A DNA stretch of 9,381 bases, from the NCBI GenBank assembly GCA_027451265.1, contig DAIDJT010000088.1:1-9381 (forward strand), read 5' to 3'. This document shows, one piece after another, positions 1 to 3,899 of the stretch (its first letter is position 1; each line of letters begins with the position of its first letter). The position numbers were made by a program, and so were the translations under genes. The notes below the pieces were generated by a model that did no database searches, had not been told where the DNA came from, and saw only the letters and a list, made by a program, of their open reading frames with translations. The stretch is from Bacteroidales bacterium. Lineage in GTDB: Bacteria; Bacteroidota; Bacteroidia; Bacteroidales; VadinHA17.

Positions 1-493
1 AGAACGGCGCAGCCACAACTGAAAGTCTGAAGAACGGAGCGGGGGTGAAAGTCAGCTCGCCAAGGAGATTGCCCAGATCGGCATCCTCGAAATCAGGTGT
101 CCGAAAGGTGTAATCAACCGGGTTGAACCTCGACAAAGGTGTGAAAATATCGGTTTTGCCCCACTTGATGATCTTCTTTCCGGCACTGATACTCATGAAG
201 TTGTTATAATACATTCCCCATGCTTCCCGGACAGCCAGGGTGTTGATGTTCTCACCGAATTGCTGTCCGGTCCTTATCCGCAGGTCGCCGAAGCCCCTGA
301 AACTCAGGTTGTCTGTTGCATCCAGGGTAATAGCGGCGTCGCCGAAGGCGGCATTAATATCATGCTGATAATCACCTGTGCTATAGTATACGCCTCCCCT
401 GACAAAACCTCCAATGGTGAAATTCTTTTCCTGGGCTGCCATATAAAAAGAAAGGCAGGCAAACAATAATACGATAAGGGCAGACCTTTTCAT
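1..493 (-). CDS. Secreted outer-membrane beta-barrel protein, N-terminal part
   Basis: This is the first 164 residues of a minus-strand gene that continues beyond the left edge; the frame is open from the ATG at 493. The protein begins with a clear Sec signal peptide: MKRS, a hydrophobic stretch at residues 5-20, and likely cleavage after the AA before QEKN. After that come alternating polar and aromatic stretches typical of amphipathic beta strands, for example FTIGGFVRGGVYYS and LSFRGFGDLRIRTG. A segment at residues 105-128 (GKKIIKWGKTDIF, then RFNPVDY) resembles the 'G(K/R)...WG..D....NPxD' pattern of porin-like proteins such as the DUF1302 and alginate-export families. I infer an outer-membrane barrel; its substrate cannot be told. 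It lies 110 nt downstream of the AraC-type regulator gene on the same strand, so the regulator could control it, but that is only proximity. The signal peptide is solid, the barrel likely, the family uncertain. Confidence 0.75.
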   Translation of the reverse strand, partial: MKRSALIVLLFACLSFYMAAQEKNFTIGGFVRGGVYYSTGDYQHDINAAFGDAAITLDATDNLSFRGFGDLRIRTGQQFGENINTLAVREAWGMYYNNFMSISAGKKIIKWGKTDIFTPLSRFNPVDYTFRTPDFEDADLGNLLGELTFTPAPFFRLSVVAAPF

Positions 494-508
494 AACCTGT
501 TTTTATGA

Positions 509-516
509 CAAAGGTG
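509..516 (-). promoter_or_regulatory. Weak candidate -7 box for the outer-membrane protein gene
   Basis: Read on the minus strand this is CACCTTTG, which matches the Bacteroidota -7 consensus TAnnTTTG except for the first base. It ends 15 nt before the ATG at 493, close to the spacing seen for fabG in this window. I see no convincing TTTG -33 box at the right distance, so this is a weak call. Confidence 0.25.
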
Positions 517-565
517 ACGAGTAAAGCAATAGCGGTCGTCCGGACCTGACGGAGCGGACATCAAA

Positions 566-576
566 CCGGTAACCGG
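566..576. repeat. Short palindrome CCGGTTACCGG
   Basis: On the minus strand this reads CCGGTTACCGG, palindromic except for the centre base. A near-copy, CCGGTTGCCGG, occurs on the plus strand at 3787-3797. Extended rightwards, the two match at 14 of 16 positions (CCGGTTRCCGGTYTGA). Both lie in gene-free DNA close to other inverted repeats. They could be part of a dispersed palindromic repeat, a protein-binding site, or chance. Confidence 0.4.
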
Positions 577-580
577 CAGG

Positions 581-600
581 TATGAGCCGCTCGGCTCATA
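581..600 (-). repeat. Perfect inverted repeat just after the AraC-type gene
   Basis: TATGAGCCG and CGGCTCATA form a perfect 9-bp stem around two bases (8 bp with a realistic 4-nt loop), starting three bases after the regulator's stop codon. It could end the regulator transcript or protect its 3' end. On the minus strand it is followed by CCTGCCGG and not by a U-run, so it is not a canonical intrinsic terminator. The rest of the 494-603 gap holds one further palindrome (566-576) and no gene. Confidence 0.6.
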
Positions 601-603
601 CTG

Positions 604-1734
604 TCATTGAGGACGGACAACCACCTTGCGGTAGGTGCTCGGGGTTTTCCCGGTGTAAGCCTTGAAGAAGCTGTTGAAGGTTGATTTTGAGTTGAATCCG
701 GCATCAAATGCGATAGCCAGGATAGTATAATGCTGGTATTTCGGGTCGTTTATCCGGCTCATGACCTCCCTGACGCGATATTCATTGATAAAGGAAAAAA
801 AGTTACGGCCGTATTTCTCATTCAGCACCTCGGTGATGTAGTGTTTGGGGATACCTGTCCTTCGTGAGAGGTCTGCTATGGTCAGGTCTCCGTTGAGATA
901 TGGTTTTTCTTCATCCATGTAGGAGAGGAGCCTGGTCAGATATTCTTCGGCCTGGTCCTCCCGCAGTCCGCTTCTTGCATATCTGGCGGTGCCGTTCTCG
1001 GGAATATTGCCGGCACCATCGGTAAGCAGATTGGGAAATTCAAGTATTTCAGGCTGCCGGATTGCGTAGAAGCTGTAAGTAAATGAAAAGAAGGTTATAA
1101 GGACGAATGTCAGCACATATGGATCAAACGGCAGCAGTCCGCCTATGATATCGATTCCTCCGAGTATGAATACAATGACATAGCCGGCATAGAAGGTGAC
1201 CGATAATATCTTAAGCCAGTTCAGGGTCAGTTTCGCCGATGTGTAGGAGATCTCATCCCTCAGCCTGATCTGGTGCTTTCGTATGTCTATAAATGAGAGG
1301 ATGCTATAGGCTGTTACTGATAGGAGGAAGCATATCCCGTAGACAATCCGCAGAGGTATAAACCTGTCACGTACAAAGAATCCGCTCAGGTCATCAAATA
1401 TCGGTTCCTCACGGAAGATTACCGATACGGCGAAGAATACAAAAAAGGGGATGGAGTGCAGGAGGTTCCAGGGTGAAAAAGGAAGTGAGGGCCTAATCAT
1501 ATGCCTGACATAGAAATACAGAAGAGGTCCGTAGGTAAAGGCAATGAAGGGGAATGAGTACATATCAAGCACTGTTCGGTTGATAAGTGCGAAGATCATC
1601 TCTATACAGAAGAGGAAAACCCATGCGGTCATGATCCTGTGTGCCCTTGTGAAGGGCCTCCGGGTGGCTATCAGCAGTCCGGCGAAAAAGGACTGTGAAA
1701 TCCCGATATAAAGAACAGGTTCAATGAAATCCAT
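604..1734 (-). CDS. Membrane-anchored AraC-family transcriptional regulator (7TM-HTH)
   Basis: The 376-residue protein has two halves. Residues 1-225 contain about seven hydrophobic helices (roughly 5-23, 33-53, 59-77, 90-108, 127-149, 175-195, 203-224), so this half sits in the inner membrane. After a polar linker, residues 281-370 form an AraC/XylS DNA-binding domain with two helix-turn-helix units. The first is around LTIADLSRRTGIPKHYI. The second is around ILAIAFDAGFNSKSTFNSFF, followed by the family signature TGKTPSTYR. This architecture is common in Bacteroidota, where such proteins are thought to sense a membrane or extracytoplasmic signal, but the ligand is usually unknown. The ATG at 1734 gives a first helix at the very N-terminus and needs no alternative start. 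The gene is divergent from sucD across 87 nt and is followed on the same strand by an outer-membrane protein gene. Its target is not visible from sequence. No clear -7 box was found upstream; TATTTTTT on the minus strand around 1773-1780 is one base off. Confidence 0.9.
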   Translation of the reverse strand: MDFIEPVLYIGISQSFFAGLLIATRRPFTRAHRIMTAWVFLFCIEMIFALINRTVLDMYSFPFIAFTYGPLLYFYVRHMIRPSLPFSPWNLLHSIPFFVFFAVSVIFREEPIFDDLSGFFVRDRFIPLRIVYGICFLLSVTAYSILSFIDIRKHQIRLRDEISYTSAKLTLNWLKILSVTFYAGYVIVFILGGIDIIGGLLPFDPYVLTFVLITFFSFTYSFYAIRQPEILEFPNLLTDGAGNIPENGTARYARSGLREDQAEEYLTRLLSYMDEEKPYLNGDLTIADLSRRTGIPKHYITEVLNEKYGRNFFSFINEYRVREVMSRINDPKYQHYTILAIAFDAGFNSKSTFNSFFKAYTGKTPSTYRKVVVRPQ

Positions 1735-1782
1735 CGTTACCAGATTATTCGGCTAAATTAATAAAAGGATGAAAAAATACCT

Positions 1783-1790
1783 TACATTTG
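1783..1790 (+). promoter_or_regulatory. -7 box for sucD (TACATTTG)
   Basis: TACATTTG is an exact match to the Bacteroidota housekeeping-sigma -7 consensus TAnnTTTG, 31 nt before the sucD ATG. The upstream 20-25 bases are A-rich but contain no clear TTTG -33 box. It lies in the 87-nt gap shared with the divergent AraC-type regulator, whose own promoter must overlap this region. Confidence 0.6.
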
Positions 1791-1821
1791 GTATAACACG
1801 TACTTAAAAGAAGATCGCACA

Positions 1822-2694
1822 ATGAGCATTTTGCTTAACTCTGAGTCGAGGGTGATAGTCCAGGGTTTCACCGGAAGTGAAGGGACGTTCCATTCTGGTC
1901 AGATGATCGAGTATGGAACAAGGGTCGTTGGTGGTGTCACACCAGGGAAGGGAGGCCAGACCCATCTTGGTCTGCCAGTGTTCAACACGGTCAGGGAAGC
2001 AGTTAAGGCTACCGGGGCCGACACCTCGGTGATCTTCGTTCCGCCGGCGTTTGCTTCGGACTCCGTCATTGAAGCTGCCGAGGCCGGTATAAGGCTCATA
2101 GTTGCCATCACAGAAGGTATACCGGTTGCTGATATGGTAAGGGTAAAGAAGCTGTTGCGTGATTATGACACAAGGCTCATCGGGCCCAACTGTCCGGGAG
2201 TGATCACTCCGGGAGAGGCAAAGGTGGGCATCATGCCCGGATTCATACACAAAAAGGGAAGGGTGGGAGTTATCTCCCGCTCAGGTACCCTCACTTATGA
2301 GGCTGTAGACCAGCTCACGAAGCTCGGGCTGGGGCAGTCCACATGCGTGGGCATAGGTGGTGACCCGGTAATAGGCTCCACCTCTCTTGATATCCTCAGT
2401 CTCATGATGAAGGATGATGATACTGAGGCAATAGTGCTTATCGGGGAGATAGGAGGTGTGATGGAGGCCGATGTGGCACGCTGGGTGAAGGATAACGGTA
2501 CCAAGCCTGTGGTCGGATTCATTGCAGGACAGACTGCGCCGAAAGGGAGGCGGATGGGACACGCAGGGGCAATCATCGGCGGAGCCAATGACACTGCCGC
2601 GGCCAAGATGCAGATAATGGCCGAGTGCGGCATCCACGTGGTGAAATCGCCTGCTGACATCGGATCAACAGTAGCAGAAGTGCTGCGGAAATAA
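1822..2694 (+). CDS. sucD: Succinyl-CoA synthetase (succinate-CoA ligase) subunit alpha
   Basis: The 290-residue protein is full length for the family and very close to E. coli SucD throughout, from the MSILL start to the end. Together with SucC it interconverts succinyl-CoA and succinate with substrate-level phosphorylation in the citric acid cycle, in the cytoplasm. The N-terminal Rossmann-type CoA-binding domain carries GFTGSEGTFHS (residues 15-25) and GGVTPGKGGQTHLGLPVF. The GPNCPG motif (121-126) and RSGTLTYE (153-160) follow. The active-site histidine that is phosphorylated is H247 in MGHAGAI. The start is the ATG whose product aligns with the E. coli N-terminus. The partner gene sucC is not next to it: the left neighbour is divergent and fabG follows. 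A separate -7 box lies upstream at 1783. Function is near certain; nucleotide preference (ATP or GTP) is set by the beta subunit and cannot be read here. Confidence 0.98.
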   Translation: MSILLNSESRVIVQGFTGSEGTFHSGQMIEYGTRVVGGVTPGKGGQTHLGLPVFNTVREAVKATGADTSVIFVPPAFASDSVIEAAEAGIRLIVAITEGIPVADMVRVKKLLRDYDTRLIGPNCPGVITPGEAKVGIMPGFIHKKGRVGVISRSGTLTYEAVDQLTKLGLGQSTCVGIGGDPVIGSTSLDILSLMMKDDDTEAIVLIGEIGGVMEADVARWVKDNGTKPVVGFIAGQTAPKGRRMGHAGAIIGGANDTAAAKMQIMAECGIHVVKSPADIGSTVAEVLRK

Positions 2695-2699
2695 TTTCT

Positions 2700-2707
2700 T
2701 ATATTTG
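2700..2707 (+). promoter_or_regulatory. -7 box for fabG (TATATTTG)
   Basis: TATATTTG matches TAnnTTTG exactly and lies in the 32-nt gap between the sucD stop and the fabG ATG at 2727. It would give fabG a 5' leader of only about 12 nt. No TTTG -33 box is seen; that position falls inside the end of sucD. fabG may therefore be transcribed both from here and by read-through from sucD. Confidence 0.55.
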
Positions 2708-2726
2708 TGCCCAAAATTTTTCAAAG

Positions 2727-3473
2727 ATGAGATTACTCGAAGGAAAAACAGCAGTGATCACCGGCGGATCACGTGGGATAGGCAAGGGAATTGCGTTGCG
2801 GTTCGCTGCCGAAGGTGCTAATATTGCCATCACCAATATCATTGACAATGAAGAGTTCGCTGCAGCGGTACAGGAATTAACCGCGCTGGGAGTGAAGGCA
2901 AAGGGTTATGTTTCAGATGCTTCAGTATTCGCGGATGCGGAGAATGTGATTGATGAGATAACAAAGGATTTCGGAAGGGTTGATATTCTTGTCAACAATG
3001 CTGGTATCACCCGTGACACGCTGCTGATGAGGATGACCGAGGAGCAGTGGGACCAGGTTCTGACGGTGAATCTCAAATCGGTCTTTAACCTCACCAAGGC
3101 AGCCATTAAGCCCATGATGAAGCAGAAGAGCGGATCAATCGTCAACATGAGTTCTGTGGTAGGAGTTAACGGCAATGCCGGGCAGGCCAACTATTCAGCC
3201 TCAAAGGCAGGTATCATCGGTTTCACCAAGAGTGTTGCCAAGGAGCTTGGCTCGCGCAATGTAAGGTGCAATGCCATTGCCCCTGGATTCATCATCACGG
3301 AGATGACCAGCAAGCTGCCCGAGGATGTGAAGAACGACTGGATTTCGAGGATACCTCTCAGGCGCGGCGGGTTGCCTGAGGATGTGGCCAATGTGGCCCT
3401 TTTCCTGGCCAGTGATCTCTCGTCATATGTCACCGGTCAGACCATTCATGTCTGCGGCGGGATGGCCATGTAA
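2727..3473 (+). CDS. fabG: 3-oxoacyl-[acyl-carrier-protein] reductase
   Basis: The 248-residue classical short-chain dehydrogenase is the usual FabG length. It reduces 3-oxoacyl-ACP to 3-hydroxyacyl-ACP with NADPH, the first reductive step of each round of type II fatty-acid synthesis, in the cytoplasm and normally as a tetramer. The nucleotide-binding TGGSRGIG is at residues 12-19 and NNAG at 90-93, followed by ITRD, which is typical of FabG. The catalytic residues are N115 (TVNLKS), S143 (NMSSVVG), Y156 and K160 (YSASK); the S-to-Y spacing of 13 equals E. coli FabG. The C-terminus has YVTGQTIHVCGGMAM, the FabG ending. It follows sucD by 32 nt on the same strand and has its own -7 box. A role as acetoacetyl-CoA reductase or another SDR cannot be fully excluded, but the motifs favour FabG. 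Confidence 0.95.
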   Translation: MRLLEGKTAVITGGSRGIGKGIALRFAAEGANIAITNIIDNEEFAAAVQELTALGVKAKGYVSDASVFADAENVIDEITKDFGRVDILVNNAGITRDTLLMRMTEEQWDQVLTVNLKSVFNLTKAAIKPMMKQKSGSIVNMSSVVGVNGNAGQANYSASKAGIIGFTKSVAKELGSRNVRCNAIAPGFIITEMTSKLPEDVKNDWISRIPLRRGGLPEDVANVALFLASDLSSYVTGQTIHVCGGMAM

Positions 3474-3479
3474 AAAAGT

Positions 3480-3507
3480 TTTGGAATTGATTATTTTATT
3501 ATATTTG
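3480..3507 (+). promoter_or_regulatory. Bacteroidota promoter for the small RNA (TTTG / TATATTTG)
   Basis: TTTG at 3480-3483 and TATATTTG at 3500-3507 give both the -33 and -7 boxes, 16 nt apart, the most complete Bacteroidota-type promoter in the window. It starts seven nt after the fabG stop codon, so it does not serve fabG. A start site about 5-8 nt beyond the -7 box would fall at about 3512-3515, right at the 5' arm of the stem that closes the small RNA. Confidence 0.7.
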
Positions 3508-3511
3508 CACC

Positions 3512-3596
3512 GGCAGGGCGCTATTCCCTCAAGCACGAGGAAATGCAGCGAGACATAATTATTCCACACTTATTTCTTACGCGCCCTGCTTTTTTT
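3512..3596 (+). ncRNA. Putative free-standing small RNA of about 85 nt
   Basis: Between fabG and tRNA-Thr lies a compact unit bounded by a strong promoter and a terminator. Its 5' end, GCAGGGCGC (3513-3521), pairs perfectly with GCGCCCTGC (3581-3589), which is followed by seven Ts. The 9-bp closing stem therefore joins the predicted 5' end to the 3' end and doubles as the terminator stem. The 59 nt inside hold one good local hairpin, CCTC (3527-3530) with GAGG (3537-3540) around AAGCAC, extendable by two A-U pairs past a bulged C. The remaining 3544-3580 is AT-rich and mostly unpaired. No plausible ORF is seen. The layout (closing stem, large internal bubble, apical hairpin) recalls 6S RNA, and compact 6S-like RNAs have been proposed in Bacteroidota, but the length is well below classical 6S RNA and I cannot confirm the family. 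An alternative is a leader that controls read-through into tRNA-Thr 11 nt downstream. Confidence 0.6.
3581..3596 (+). terminator. 3' arm and U-run ending the small RNA
   Basis: GCGCCCTGC followed by TTTTTTT is a strong intrinsic-terminator half. Its pairing partner is not adjacent but 59 nt upstream at 3513-3521, so formation depends on the fold of the whole small RNA. It ends 11 nt before tRNA-Thr. Confidence 0.6.
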
Positions 3597-3607
3597 ATTG
3601 TATGTAT

Positions 3608-3679
3608 GCCTCCTTAGCTCAGTGGTAGAGCAGCTCACTCGTAATGAGCAGGTCGTGGGTTCAACTCCCATGGGAGGCT
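3608..3679 (+). tRNA. tRNA-Thr (anticodon CGU)
   Basis: A complete 72-nt cloverleaf can be drawn. The acceptor stem is GCCTCCT with GGGAGGC (one T-G wobble), the D stem GCTC with GAGC, and the anticodon stem GCTCA with TGAGC around loop CTCGTAA. The variable loop is AGGTC, and the T stem is GTGGG with CCCAT around TTCAACT. The anticodon CGT at 3640-3642 reads the threonine codon ACG. The discriminator base is T3679, and the CCA end is not encoded (CAG follows), so it must be added by the CCA-adding enzyme. The gene lies 11 nt after the small-RNA terminator and has no room for a promoter outside the small RNA, so it may depend on read-through. A hairpin at 3721 could end its transcript. Confidence 0.97.
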
Positions 3680-3687
3680 CAGGGAGA

Positions 3688-3706
3688 AGTAGGCAATAGG
3701 CAGTAG
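3688..3706 (+). repeat. Left heptamer array (AGGCA every 7 nt)
   Basis: AGGCA occurs at 3691 and 3698, with 7-nt periodicity (GTAGGCA, ATAGGCA, then GTAG). An 8-bp piece, GGCAGTAG (3699-3706), recurs in the same orientation at 3770-3777. The array begins 9 nt after the tRNA and is the reverse complement in type of the array at 3874-3899, so the two bracket a segment of about 210 bp. Confidence 0.55.
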
Positions 3707-3720
3707 AGGGCCGAGCGTCA

Positions 3721-3744
3721 AAAAATGACCCGGTGGGTCATTTT
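3721..3744 (+). terminator. Hairpin terminator after tRNA-Thr
   Basis: AAAATGACCC (3722-3731) and GGGTCATTTT (3735-3744) are a perfect 10-bp inverted repeat around GGT. Seen as a terminator, the core is TGACCC-GGT-GGGTCA with a TTTT tail and an A-tract in front, so it would work in either direction. It lies 41 nt beyond the tRNA and is the likely end of the tRNA transcript. It also sits within the heptamer-bracketed segment described below. Confidence 0.55.
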
Positions 3745-3835
3745 AGCGAAGGAGCCTGATTGCAGGGAGGGCAGTAGTGCTGGCATCCGGTTGCCGGTCT
3801 GACTTTAAAAATACAATTCATAAAATTATCCAGAC

Positions 3836-3867
3836 AAAAAAAGGGGTTCCATGCCGGGACCCCTTTT
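3836..3867 (-). terminator. Terminator of the S46 peptidase gene
   Basis: On the minus strand AAGGGGTCCC pairs with GGAACCCCTT (one mismatch, loop about GGCAT), followed directly by a run of seven or more Ts (the A-run at 3836-3842 on the plus strand). It lies 23 nt beyond the peptidase stop codon, the normal place for an intrinsic terminator. The plus strand ends in TTTT after the same stem, so weak termination from the tRNA side is also possible. Confidence 0.8.
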
Positions 3868-3873
3868 CACTAT

Positions 3874-3899
3874 TGCCTGTTGCCTTGTGCCTACTGCCT
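3874..3899 (+). repeat. Right heptamer array (TGCCT every 7 nt)
   Basis: TGCCT occurs four times at exact 7-nt steps (3874, 3881, 3888, 3895), with variable two-base spacers GT, TG and AC. It is inverted relative to the array at 3688-3706; both share CTACTGCC when read on the same strand. The last units lie inside the 3' end of the S46 peptidase gene and supply its final codons (Arg-Gln) and its TAG stop at 3891-3893. Between the arrays (3707-3873) are two hairpins, one CCGGTTGCCGG palindrome and an AT-rich stretch, with no ORF of note. Confidence 0.6.

Noticed and set aside
260..469. Plus-strand 69-codon frame at the left end
   Set aside because: It lies opposite the signal peptide and first strands of the outer-membrane protein, which is the better-supported frame.
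1804..2714. Long minus-strand open frames (148, 118 and 139 codons) opposite sucD
   Set aside because: They are antisense to a fully conserved sucD, have no recognisable motifs and odd composition; they are shadow frames.
3512..3596. Classical 6S RNA or tmRNA
   Set aside because: The unit is about 85 nt, well below both, and has no tmRNA tag reading frame or tRNA-like end. A compact 6S-like RNA remains only a hypothesis.
3512..3607. T-box leader in front of tRNA-Thr
   Set aside because: No T-box consensus or specifier loop is seen, and T-boxes regulate synthetase or amino-acid genes in other phyla, not tRNA genes.
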